NCBI GenBank assembly: GCA_022702705.1 | Contig: CM040428.1 | Coordinates: forward strand, 103,496,022 to 103,560,021 | DNA length: 64,000 nucleotides | Source of the DNA: Papilionanthe hookeriana x Papilionanthe teres | Taxonomy: Eukaryota; Streptophyta; Magnoliopsida; Asparagales; Orchidaceae | Direction of reading: 5' to 3' | Shown here: positions 43,360 to 53,557 of the stretch, piece by piece | Layout of the letters: each line of letters opens with the position of its first letter | Position numbering within the stretch: the stretch's first letter is position 1 | Position numbers and translations under genes: made by a program | The notes under the pieces: generated by a model | What the model was told of the DNA's origin: nothing | The model's database searches: none | What the model saw: only the letters and a program-made list of their open reading frames with translations

Positions 43360-44930
43360 TGATCACTGAAAAATTTATTAAGAAATTTATACCTATTTTT
43401 GATGAAATTGCACTTTAAAGAAAGATATTTTCTTTATTTTGTTGCAGGAATGGAGAATTTAGATGATAAAAGCAAAAAACATAAAAAGGAGCGAATTTGG
43501 AGCAAAAAGGAAGAAAATAATGCAATTTGTGCTGAGTCGCCGACGGCGAGATTGAGCCCGCCGACGGCGAGGGTACGAGGAGGAAAATTCTGAAGGATTT
43601 ATAATCGTCTCGCCGACAGCGAGCCCGAGCCCGCCGACAAGCGAGATAGCGCGGTTCGAAGACCTTCTAGAAGCCTCACCGACAACGAGGTAGTTCGTCG
43701 CCGACGGCGAGCTAGTTCAAATGGCACAGATACATCGAACCCGAACACTTTTGAAGAGATGCTTACACACCTCTTGGACCTTTGCTTACCTCTATATATG
43801 AGGCCGAAAATCGACCTTTTGTGTGCAATCTTTTAGTCTTTTGTCTAGTTTTGTGTGCAGCTGTGTCTTTAGTGAGTCTTTAGTGAGTTTAGTGAGTAAT
43901 TAGTGAGTCGTGTCGTACTCGGAAGGAAGAGTCAAAGGAACTACGAGGAGTCCGCTGGGGATAAATCAAGATAAGTATTTGTATTTATTGTTTTTAACTT
44001 TAAATGAAATCCATGCTTAGTTTAGTTCCCATGCATTCTGAGTAGTTTATTTAGTCTTTCTCCCTGTTTATCAAATTAAGTGACTTGATGAAATTAAAAT
44101 AGAGGTACTTTTATATATTAATAAATTGTGATAATTTTTACTTAAAACTTAATTTACTTTTCAAACTGGCCATTTGATTTGTTAAAATGTGTCGATTTAC
44201 AACTATAGTAAAAATTACATCCGATATTCTGGGAATTCAAAAGCCTCGGAAGGAATGTGCAAATAAATAGGGAAATAATATCACCGGGCGTAGAATCGAG
44301 CATTTTTGTGTGACGTACTAAAATATTCAATTCGGTCCTATTGCTTCGAGAGTCGAAGTGTAGATGTTAGCCCTCGGCGAGGGGAACGTGGGAGCTCGAG
44401 TGGCAACGAGTATCCTCCCAAACTTAGCCTGCATTCGCAATCAAACATAGGATTAGTCAATATTCTTTACACCCTGACCAAAGGGTAAAGAATAGAATGC
44501 TCTTATTTGTCACAATACCTTAAAATTATCTATTTAAATTCATCAATCACTTAAATTTCTAAACAAGGGAATAATACTTTTTCGAATAGTTAAGACTTAT
44601 TTAACAATTAGCTAATTTCCCGCACTTTCAATACATATTAATTTTCTACTTAGTTAAGTTACCTAATTAAAATACTTAGCTTACCTTATTGCGCTTAAAT
44701 TTAGAATTCCAAATTTTCGTATACTATTTTAAAATTATTATTATTATTATTTTAAAATTAGTTGTTATTTAATTTTCTCTTTCCCCGTGGGATCGATAAC
44801 CGGACTCCACTAGAGCCCCGTATTACTTGATACGATACATATACTTGCGTAGCATCCACAACATAAACAATTACAATTCTATACATATAATGAGCGGGGT
44901 CATGTTTTTGGCGTCGTTGCAATTAAATTA
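43360..44930 (+). mobile_element. Ath-I left LTR, 3' truncated
   Basis: Starts TGATCACTGAAAAATTTATT and matches the right LTR closely up to GCAATTAAATTA at 44,930. The last 29 bases or so of the LTR (ending GTGGGTCA on the right copy) are missing, deleted together with the primer site, gag, protease and the front of RT. Confidence 0.88.
43535..43800 (+). promoter_or_regulatory. Ath-I LTR promoter region
   Basis: Five to six copies of the near-palindrome CTCGCCGACGGCGAG (43,541-43,720, some as CGCCGACAGCGAG) precede a TATA-like CTATATATG at 43,792. Matching copies in the right LTR are 49,427-49,600 and 49,682. Upstream dyads followed by TATA are the expected layout of an LTR U3; the enhancer role is inferred. 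Confidence 0.55.
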
Positions 44931-45440
44931 AAGATCACTTCCCTTTACCATTTCTAGACCAGATGTTAGATAGATTAGCCGGACATAAGTATTTTTGTTT
45001 TCTAGATGGATACACCAGTTATCATCAAATACAAATTGCTCCCGAGGATCAAGAGAAAACTACATTTACTAGTCCTTATGGAACTTTCGCTTTTCGAAGA
45101 ATGCCTTTCGGATTATGTAATGCACCAAGAACATTCCAGAGATGTATGATGTCTATATTTAGTAAGTTAATTGACAATGGAATAGAAGTATTTATGGATG
45201 ATTTCTCTGTATTTGGAACATCATTTTACACATGCTTAACTCATCTTGAAAAAGTATTAGAAGTATGTGAGAAAACAAGTTTAGTTCTAAATTGGGAGAA
45301 ATGTCAATTTATGGTTGCGGGCGGCATTGTGTTAGGGCATAAAATTTTGGAAAAAGGCATGGAAGTGGACCCCTGCAAAAATTCAAGTTATAGCTAAATT
45401 ACCACCTCCAACTACGTCGTAAAAGGGGTAAGAAGTTTTC
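44931..45440 (+). pseudogene. Ath-I reverse transcriptase, N-terminus lost
   Basis: Begins abruptly at KDHFPLPFLDQMLDRLAGHK, the middle of the family RT, directly after LTR sequence. Then FLDGYTSYHQIQIAPEDQEK, FAFRRMPFGLCNAPRTFQRC, catalytic EVFMDDFSVFG (near 45,190), VLNWEKCQFMVAGG and GHKILEKGMEVD. An extra base after GACCCCTGC at about 45,375 shifts the frame before KLPPPT. The fingers subdomain is absent. Confidence 0.9.
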
Positions 45441-46010
45441 TTGGACATGCCGGATTCTACAGTACGCTATATAAAAGATTTTTCAAAAATTACTAAACCT
45501 CTATGCCAACTTCTCGAAAAGGACAAGAAATTTGAATTTACAATCGAATGCCCGAATGCTTTTGAACTCTTAAAAGAAAAATTAATTACGAGACCTATAA
45601 TAGTTTCACCTAACCGGAAGAAACCATTCGAGCTTATGTGTGATGCTAGTGATTATGCTCGTAGGAGCGATGCTTAGGCAAAGATATGAAAAGATTTTTA
45701 AAGTTATATACTATGCTAAGTAAAACTCTAAATAATGCCGAAATAAATTATACGAGCTATGTAAAGAGAATTATTAGTGGTAGATATATGGTTTTAATAA
45801 ATTTAGACCTTATCCGATTGGAACAAAATGTATCGTGCATACCGATCATTCTCGCTATCAAATATTTAATGCAAAAGAAAGATTCCAAACCAAGATTAAT
45901 TAGATGGATGCTATTAATGCAAGAATTCAATTTTGAGATCGTTAATAAGAAAGGAACTCGATAATCAAATTGCGGATCATTTATCAAGATTAGAAAATCA
46001 TGAATTATCT
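45441..46010 (+). pseudogene. Ath-I RNase H
   Basis: RT tail (YIKDFSKITKPLCQLLEKDK, FELLKEKLITRPIIVSP) and RNase H (FELMCDASDYA with catalytic Asp, LSKTLNNAEINYTSYVK, TDHSRYQIF-like sequence and KPRLIRWMLLMQEFNFEIVN). Frameshifts occur after DASDYA, where the family has GAVLGQ, and in the middle. Matches Ath-H RNase H throughout. Confidence 0.85.
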
Positions 46011-47370
46011 GATATTGAAAATGAAATTATGCATGCTTTTCCGATGAACAACTATATAATATCAATGAGTGGAAAATACCATGGTATGCTCGATATAGTA
46101 AACTATATAGTTAGTAATATTTTACCACCTATGCTAACTTTACAACAACAGAAAAAATTCATCCATGATACGAAAACCTATTTTGGGATGAACCATATTT
46201 ATATAAGCAATGTAAGGATTTAATTATTAGAAGATGTGTACCTTATGAAGAAATCGAACCAATTATTCAAAAATGTCATGATTCCGATTTTGGAGGACAT
46301 TTCGGGATCGATAAAACTCGCTTATAAGATTCTACAATCTGGATTTTACTGGCCTACTCTATTTAGAGATGTATACAGATATATTAAAACTTGCGATAAA
46401 TGTCAAAGAGTAGGAAATATATCTAGAAAAAACAAAATGCCTCTAAACTTTATATTAGAAGTTGAAATTTTTGATGTTTGGGGATTAGATTTTATGGGAC
46501 CTTTTATTCCTTCGTTTGGAAACTCATATATATTAGTAGCTGTTGATTATGTTTCCAAATGGATTGAGGCACAAGCTTTACCTAGGTGTGATGCTAAGAG
46601 TGTTTCAAAATTTCGGATGAAAAATATTTTTACTAGATTTGGAATGCCGAGAGTGATTATCATTGACGGAGGAACTCATTTTAGAAATAAATACATTCAC
46701 AAACTAGTAGAAAAATACAATATTACTCATAAGATATCCATCGCTTATCATCCACGGACTAACGGATTAGCTGAAGTATCTAATCGCGAGATTAAACGTA
46801 TTTTAGAAAAATCCGTAAACCCAAATAGGTTAGATTGATACATTAGATTAGATAATCGCATTATGGGCTTATAGGATCGCTTATAAAACTCCGATTGGAA
46901 TGACTCCTTACGAGCTTATATATGGAAAAACATGCCACTTACCAAGTTGAATTAGAACATAAAGCATATTAGGCGATTAAAGAATTTAATTATAATATGA
47001 AGGAAGTTGGTGAGAAAAGATTACCGCAATTAAATGAATTGGAAGAATTAAGAAATGAATCATATGATAATGATCGGATTTATAAAGAAAAGATGAAATT
47101 ATGGCATGATCGGAAGATTAATCGGAGAAATTTTGAACCAGGACAGGAAGTTTTGTTATATAATACTAGATTGAAATTATTTCCGGAAAATCGAAGTCTC
47201 GATGGTTAGGACCTTTCACCATAACTCAAATATTTTCATACGAAACTATAGAAATCGAAGATCCAAAAACTGGACATAAATTTAAAGTTAATGGACATAG
47301 ATTAAAACCATATTTCGAAGGTATAAGACCTAACTATAAAGAGGTTTTAATGCTTAGTCAACCTGATTAA
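46011..47370 (+). pseudogene. Ath-I integrase
   Basis: Zinc module HDSDFGGHFGIDKT (near 46,275-46,315), frameshift, then KTCDKCQRVGNIS. The catalytic core has GLDFMGPFIPSFGNSYILVA, AQALPRCDAKSVSKF, FGMPRVIIIDGGTHFRNKYI and NGLAEVSNREIKRILEKSVN, so D, D and E of the DDE triad are all present. A stop and frameshifts follow (near 46,838 and 46,950). The C-terminal part has ELEELRNESYDNDRIYKEKM and RRNFEPGQEVLLYNTRLKLF and ends near 47,370. Best-preserved domain of Ath-I. Confidence 0.9.
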
Positions 47371-47394
47371 TAATTGAAATTAGGTCGGCTGACG

Positions 47395-47432
47395 ACGTTA
47401 AACCAAGCGCTTTATGGGAGGCAACCCATATT
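47395..47432 (+). other. Post-pol hairpin and AAGCGCTT palindrome (Ath-I)
   Basis: ACGTTAAACCAAGCGCTT followed by TATGGG AGGCAA CCCATA, a perfect 6-bp stem at 47,413-47,430, 25 bp after the last integrase codons. Same in Ath-H (54,998-55,030). Confidence 0.85.
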
Positions 47433-49207
47433 AGTCATCTATTTTTATTGTATCTTAATAGTTAGTCTATATTATTGAAGAGTAGTAGTAAAGATTTCCA
47501 TAATATGTTTATATTTATGTTGTTTGATTTGATTTAGATTTTATTATGTGTGGAGTGATGATTTGAATATCTCAAACTTAGTTGAGATATGCGTCATAGT
47601 TTTGTATCAGCATTTAGTGTGTCGTGGATTGGTTTGCGATGCTGATTAGTAGTAAGGATTGGAGAATTGAAGTTGATTATAGAGTTTAAAATTATGTCAG
47701 TTTGTACATCTCATGGATTTCAATATTAAAGTTAATTTGTTGTGTTGTGTGAATTTGTTTGTGTATAAGTAGCTAATCCTCATATTAAATTAATAAATGA
47801 TGTGATCGGAAATATAATATAAGGCAAATCAAGGAGGGGATGACAATATAGTTTGGGACTTCAAAATAGAAGATTAGGACTTTATTTGTTTTTGTTTGTT
47901 TGATGTTAAGTTATTTTTGGAAACTTTTGTATGTTTGTAATATTCAGTACTTTATGTTGTGAGACATTGGATGTTAGTTAGTTTAATTTGCTTGCATTGT
48001 GATAGTACTTTAGTTTTTTTTTGTGTTAGTAATTGCATTTATTTGTATGTTAAATAGGATATTAGTTTTCTTTAGTATGTTTTTATTTTATTCTGTATTG
48101 TTTTAAGTTGTAAAATTGTTAATCTGTTAGTTAAATTGTTTTAATATGTTAGTAATTCATATGTGTAGTGTAGAGTTATTTTAATTGTTATGTTTAATAC
48201 TTATCTTAGATTTTATCCCCGCATTTTCTTTAAATTGTTATATATATATAGAGAATACTAACGAGTACGAGTTCAATGAAAAATGAAAAAGCTCGCAAAA
48301 ATTTCAAAGAAAAAGAAATACCTAAACTTCAAAGGTATGATTTATTTACTTTCCTTTTTCATTATTTAGAGTAGATATAAAAATTTAAGTTTGGGGGAGT
48401 AAAATACAAATTTAGTTATTAACTTGTTCTCAATTTCTATTTTCAAATTATTATAAAATGATTTTTATAGCAAATTTTTCAATTTAATTAATATGAATTA
48501 TTTTATTTAATTATTATAAAAAATGTTAAATGAAATATTTCTAGTGCTTTAATTAATTAAATAGAATAAAAATATTTGGTTAAAGGGAATAAGAATATAG
48601 TAAACTATTTTTAGTAAGGAAAACTTTATTCTAAAATTAAAATTCTTAAGTATTCAAGTGAAAAAGAAAAGATTGAAAATCAATGAAGTAAAAACTATGA
48701 AGTATATATAAGCTAAGAAATATTTCTAAGTTTCCAATTTAGGAAGATGAAAATGAAGTTCAAAATTATTAATAGGCTCTCCAGATACAGTAATCCTCAT
48801 AAAAAAAAAAGAAGAAAAAGAAAAGAAAAAGAAAAAGAAAAATGAGAAGAAGCTTGAGGAGATGCCTTATCAAAAATTGGCTTCATTTGAATTAACCTAA
48901 AGGGAAAAACTTAGATATTTCCAAACTTATGTTTATGGATTAGAATTTTACCTAATAGTGTTTTCTTGAATTTCTTATCATATGAATATCTTAAGTAGTT
49001 ATTCTTTTAAATATAGTCATTCCTGAAATGAATAGTAAGATTTAGAAATCTTAGACTCGATAACTAAATAATTTATTTATATAAGATTAATTAAATTACA
49101 TGAATTATTTTTATTTAACTTTATTATGATATTAATTAATCTAATTCATAGTTTATTTGAATTGAAAAATCTTACTATAGAAATCATTATTTTTATGTAG
49201 TACTAAA
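47433..49207 (+). other. Ath-I 3' non-coding region with conserved module
   Basis: The first part (47,433-48,370) is AT-rich with no motif. From 48,720 it follows the shared order: GAAGTTCAAAATTATTAATA, GGCTCTCCAGATACAGTAAT, CCTCAT, a purine tract of about 55 bases (48,799-48,855), AGAAGCTTGAGGAGATG, CAAAAATTGGCTTCATTTGA, then CTGAAATGAATAG and CTTAGACTCGATAACTAAAT. Confidence 0.8.
48383..48400 (+). other. Ath-I second polypurine-like tract
   Basis: ATTTAAGTTTGGGGGAGT, nearly the same as the terminal tract before the 3' LTR and 847 bp upstream of it. Ath-H has a counterpart at 51,931-51,950. Confidence 0.75.
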
Positions 49208-49246
49208 ATTACTTGAGGACAAGTAATAAGTAAGTTTGGGGGATTT
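49208..49246 (+). other. Ath-I hairpin and polypurine tract
   Basis: ATTACTTGAGGACAAGTAAT (49,208-49,227) is a perfect 8-bp hairpin with loop AGGA. AAGTAAGTTTGGGGGATTT follows and the LTR starts TGATCACT. Intact plus-strand priming site. Confidence 0.9.
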
Positions 49247-50859
49247 TGATCACTAAAAAATTTATTAAGAAATTTATACCTATTTTTGATGAAATTGCAC
49301 TTTAAAGAAAGGTATTTTCTTTATTTTGTTGCAGGAATGGAGAATTTAGATGATAAAAGCAAAAATCATAAAAAGGAGCGAATTTGGAGTAAAAAGGAAG
49401 AAAATAATGCAATTTAGTCCTTGAGTCGCCGACGGCGAGATCGAGTCTCGCCGACGGCGAGGGTACGAGGAGGAAAATTCGAAGGATTTATAATCTGTCT
49501 CGCTGACAGCGAGCCCGAGCCCGCCGACAGTGAGATAGCGCGGTTTGAAGACCTTCTAGAAGCCTCACCGACAACGAGGTAGTTCGTCGCCGACGGCGAG
49601 CTAGTTCAAATGGCACAAATACATTGAACCTGGACACTTTTTGAAGAAATGCTTACACACCTCTTGGACCTTTGCTTACCTCTATATATAGAGGCCGAAA
49701 ATCAGTCTTTTGTGTGCAATCTTTTAGTCTTTTGTCTAGTTTTGTGTGTAGTTGTGTGTCTTTAGTGAGTCTTTAGTGAGTTTAGTGAGTAATTAGTGAG
49801 TCGTCTGTATCTTGGAAGGAAGAGTCAAAGGAACTACGAGGAGTACGTCAGGGATAAATCAAGATAAGTATTTGTATTTATTCTTTTTAACTTTAAATGA
49901 AATCCATGCTTAGTTTAGTTCCCATGCATTCCGAGTAGTTTATTTAGTCTTTCTCCTCGTTTATCAAATTAAGTGACTTGATGAAATTAAAATAGAGATA
50001 CTTTTATATATTAATAAATTGTGATAATTTTTACTTAAAACTTAATTTAGTTTTCAAACTGGCCATTTGATTTGTTAAAATGTGTTGATTTACAACTATA
50101 GTAAAAATTACATCCGATATTCGGGAATTCAAAAGCCTTGGAAGGAAGGTGCAAATAAATAGGGAAATAATATCACTCGGGCGTAGAATTGAGCATTTTA
50201 GTGTGACGGACTAAAATATTCAATTCGGTCCTATTGTTTGAGAGCCGAAGTGTAGATGTTAGCCCTCAGGCGAGGGAACGTGGGAGCTCCGAAGTGGCGA
50301 TCGGTATCCTCCCAGCTCTAGCCTCGATTCGGTAATCAAACATAGGATTAGTCAATATTATTTACACCTGGACCAAAGGGTAAAGAATAGGAATGCTCCT
50401 ATTTGTCACAATACCTTAAAATTATCTATTTAAATTCATCAATCACTTAAATTTCTAAACAAGGGAAATATACTTTTCCGAATAGTTAAGACTTATTTAG
50501 CAATTAGTTAATTTCCTGCACTTTCAATACGTATTAATTTTCTACTTAGTTAAGTTACCTAATTAAAATACTTAGTTTACTTTATTGCGCTTAAATTTAG
50601 AATTCCAAATTTTCGTATACTATTTTAAAATTATTATTATTATTTTTTTAAAATTAGTTGTTATTTAATTTTCTCTTTCCCTGTGGGATCGATAACCAGG
50701 ACTCCACTAGAGCCCTGTATTACTTGATACAATACGTATACTTGCGTAACATCCACAACATAAACAATTACAATTCTATACATATAATATAGCGGGGTCA
50801 AGTTTTTGGCGTCGTTGCAATTAAATTAATAATATCATAATATATAAAATTGTGGGTCA
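49247..50859 (+). mobile_element. Ath-I right LTR, complete
   Basis: TGATCACT to GTGGGTCA, about 1.61 kb. U3 dyads at 49,427-49,600, TATA at 49,682, conserved core 50,100-50,420 with hairpin CCCTC AGGC GAGGG (50,263-50,276), the GGGATCGATAACCAGGACTC block, and a primer-site look-alike at 50,801-50,818 followed by about 40 bp to the LTR end. The right end is fixed by the GCGGC duplication. Confidence 0.92.
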
Positions 50860-50864
50860 GCGGC
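50860..50864 (+). repeat. Ath-I target duplication, right copy
   Basis: GCGGC, identical to 43,355-43,359. Ath-H LTR sequence continues with CTAGGTC, as at 61,985. Confidence 0.85.
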
Positions 50865-51051
50865 CTAGGTCTATTTTGCATAATTTAGTCCTTTTTGCTC
50901 CAAATTCGCTCGTTTTTGCATATTTTCGTTCATTTGTCCTTAATTCTTCATACCTACAGAAAAACAACAAAAACATATTTGTTTAAAGGACAATATCATC
51001 AAAATTAGTATAAAATAAGCATGCAAATCTTGACATTTTTTTCTTGGGTCA
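50865..51051 (-). mobile_element. Ath-H 3' LTR, proximal part
   Basis: Closely matches 61,985-62,171 (CTAGGTC, TTTGCATAATTTAGTCCTTT, CAATATCATCAAAAT, TTTTTTCTTGGGTCA). Minus-strand LTR start TGACCCAAG at 51,051. Confidence 0.92.
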
Positions 51052-51090
51052 AAATCCCACAAACTTAACTATTACTTGTCCTCAAGTAAT
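51052..51090 (-). other. Ath-H polypurine tract and hairpin
   Basis: Minus strand: ATTACTTGAGGACAAGTAAT (51,071-51,090, perfect hairpin), AGTTAAGTTTGTGGGATTT, then the LTR start. One T interrupts the G run. Confidence 0.9.
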
Positions 51091-52309
51091 CCTTAATACT
51101 ACATAAAAGTTATGATTTATTGTGGTAAAGTTTTAATTCACAAATACTAAAATTTTTATTTAAATAAATATTATAATATAAATTCTCAGAAAGATTTTTA
51201 AATAATTAGATTAATTTTGCAGGTATAATGCTATTTAGTCATCAAGTCTAAGAGTTCTAGCTTTCTATTCATTTCAAGAATGACTATATATTACAATACC
51301 AATTCACTTAGAATATTCAGAAGATAGGAAATTCATGAGGAAACTATAAAGTAAGAATCTAGTCATAAATATAAGTTTTGAAATGTTTTTAGTTTTCCTT
51401 TTAGGTTAATCCAAGTGAAGCCAATTTTTGATAACGCATTTTCTCAAGCTTCTCCTCACCTATATATATATTTTTCTTTTCATTTATTTTCTTTTCAGGG
51501 ATTTTTTTCAATCCTCTTTCTCTTTTTCAAGTGAAGATTACTATTTTTGGATAGCCTGTTAATAATTTTGAACTTCACTCTTATTTTCCTAAATTTGAAA
51601 CTTTCAACATTCTTTACCTTATATGTATTTCATAGTCTTTACATTATTGAATCCAAATCTTTTCTTTCTCAACTGAATTCCTAAGATTCTTAATATTTCA
51701 AACTATAGTTTTCTTTACTTTAAATAGTTAACTATAGTCTTATCCTCTTATACTAAATATCTTAATCTACAAAATTAATTTTTATTATAAAAAATATTTC
51801 TTTGAATCTTTTATAATATTTAGATAGAATCTAAACATAGTATTTAGAATTAAATTTTATCTCAAAAATCATATTAATAATTTTTGAAAGTATGTTATTT
51901 GAGAACATATAGTAGTTAAGATTTTTCTTTCCTTCCCCAAACTTAAAGTTTTCTATAAATATAAATAATACATGGGTGAAAAGAAAAATTCTAAATATAA
52001 AATTCATACCTTTGCACTTTAAGCATTTTTGTCTTTTTGAAATTTGCAGGTTCTTTTCAAAATCTCTAACTTCAACTGTCCTGTAATATTAAAATCCTTT
52101 CTACACACATACAGTTTAAAATTTTTGCTGGGGTAATAAAATTTTAAAACAATCATATAAATTTATACATTAAAAAAACAACTAACTATACTACATAGGA
52201 AATATGCATTTCACAACACAAAACAAACAGTTTACTAATTTAAACTAAACAATTCACAATTACACTTACTATTACAGATATCACAAGCATCTAGAAATGA
52301 AAATGCAAA
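51091..52309 (-). other. Ath-H conserved 3' non-coding module
   Basis: Same ordered phrases as in Ath-I: GACTTGATGACTAAATAGCA and TTGAAATGAATAGAAAG (51,240-51,285), CAAAAATTGGCTTCACTTGG (near 51,425), GAGGAGAAGCTTGAGA (near 51,455), a purine tract (51,470-51,530), CTATCCAAAAATAGTAATCT (near 51,550), GAAGTTCAAAATTATTAACA (near 51,570). A second polypurine-like tract AACTTTAAGTTTGGGGAAGG lies at 51,931-51,950. Confidence 0.8.
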
Positions 52310-53553
52310 CTACCACACTAAACACATATCACAGAAAATAAAGCATTGTCCACAATACAATCCATAAAAATAAAAGTTCAAAAAATTAAACAAAAAAATC
52401 AAAAACACAAATAATACATCACTATCAAATGATCGAGCATCAAAATCCCACACAATGTCTTCATCAGCCTGGTCAGCAGGAGGATTGGGTTGATACTGAG
52501 TATATCTGGGGCACTCTGGAAAAGTCACATCTGGCTCTCCTTGGTAGTATCTAGCCTGAGCATCGTAATAAGCCATCTAAAAATCTAAATGCCTCTGAAG
52601 ATACTCACTATCATGATCATGTTTTATTTCTAGCCCTTCAATCCTGTGATCAATCCTTTCTAATCTTTCATCCAATTTCTCAAAACTTTTCCTCTGCAAG
52701 GTTATGACATTCAACAGATCATAGAAGGTTGGGGAACTGGAGGCAGGAGGGTCATAGCTAGTAGAAGGGATATCTCTACTAGTAAATGGTTCTTTGCTCC
52801 TACTCCCTGATCTCCATTCCTCATGGGATGTATAAGTCTTTATATTTCCTTTAGTAATGGGTCTCATAGGATAAACCCATTCCTCATCATCTGTTTCTTC
52901 AACTCCAGACAGTTGACAAAGTGCATAAATGAGGTCAGGATGCCCTAAATATCAACTTATCTCACTCTTTGTAGTAGCCATAATATTCTTATAGATTATC
53001 TTCCCCACAATAATTCTTTTATTGTTCTGAATACAGAAATTCAGAACAGCTCTCACTCTAGAGACTTTACTATGATGGTATGTAGGTAGCAGAGTTGAAC
53101 AAATGAAATAATGTCATGCCTTAGCAGTGGCATTCATCATAGACAATGGAAAGTTAATCCGTTCATGATTTTAATTTTCCAAACTCCTTTCCCATCAGTG
53201 AGAAAGTCAATAACATTATCCAGCAGACCTTCCATTATTCCAAAAGTTTCAAACTCACTAGTATAATAGTCTTGAAGCTCATAAAAATAATTAATTTGAT
53301 TAGCACTAAATTGGACAGAAAATCCCCATACTCAGATAGGCTCGTCCTCAATTTGAGTCAGATTCAAGTAAAACTCTCTAACAACTTTGACAGCAGCCTT
53401 AATTGTTGTATAGCATAAATTTTCCCATCCTCTCTGCATGATAATTCGTTCAACCTCTCCTCCAGGATTCTCAAAAACTCTATCTTGAATACACTTCTTA
53501 CTTGGAAAGAGTGAAGTGTACCTCGAATGGGAATACACTAGTGGAATCTTCAT
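52310..53553 (-). pseudogene. Ath-H ORF3, second copy
   Basis: A plant transposon-protein domain in the env position. Pieces in order: SLFPSKKCIQDRVFENPGGE, IIMQRGWENLCYTTIKAA, VKVVREFYLNLTQIEDEP, then out-of-frame NQINYFYELQDYY-, NATAKAWHYFI- and LGHPDLIYALCQLSGVEE-like stretches. In frame again are EEWRSGSRSKE and a coiled-coil-like EKLDERLERIDHRIEGLEIK, and after a stop MAYYDAQARYYQGE with an acidic, Pro-rich tail and a hydrophobic FLIFLFNFLNFYFYGLY end. The hydrophobic end lies after the likely protein end and may be chance. It is a diverged duplicate of the copy at 53,558-54,604. Confidence 0.7.
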
Positions 53554-53557
53554 CGAT

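Larger units (their letters stand above)
43360..50859 (+). mobile_element. Ath-I: Athila-like element lacking primer site, gag and protease
   Basis: Plus-strand element with LTRs 43,360-44,930 and 49,247-50,859, flanked by GCGGC. The internal region carries RT, RNase H, integrase and a 3' non-coding region with a polypurine tract, but the left LTR runs directly into RT. No ORF3 is present. It sits inside the 3' LTR of Ath-H, so it is the youngest layer of this nest. Single-base frameshifts and stops are common. Movement would have depended on proteins from another copy. Confidence 0.9.

Noticed and set aside
43002..43593. Two plus-strand reading frames (138 and 64 codons)
   Set aside because: They lie within the LTRs of Ath-H and Ath-I and reflect GC-rich dyads; no motif and no family match.
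44904..44920. Primer binding site at the end of the Ath-I left LTR
   Set aside because: The right LTR carries the same sequence 41 bp before its true end, fixed by the GCGGC duplication, so this is LTR-internal; the real primer site is deleted.
52310..52440. Hydrophobic segment after ORF3 as an envelope-type membrane anchor
   Set aside because: It follows the acidic tail in a decayed, AT-rich stretch; Phe/Leu-rich frames arise easily from such DNA, so it is unsupported.
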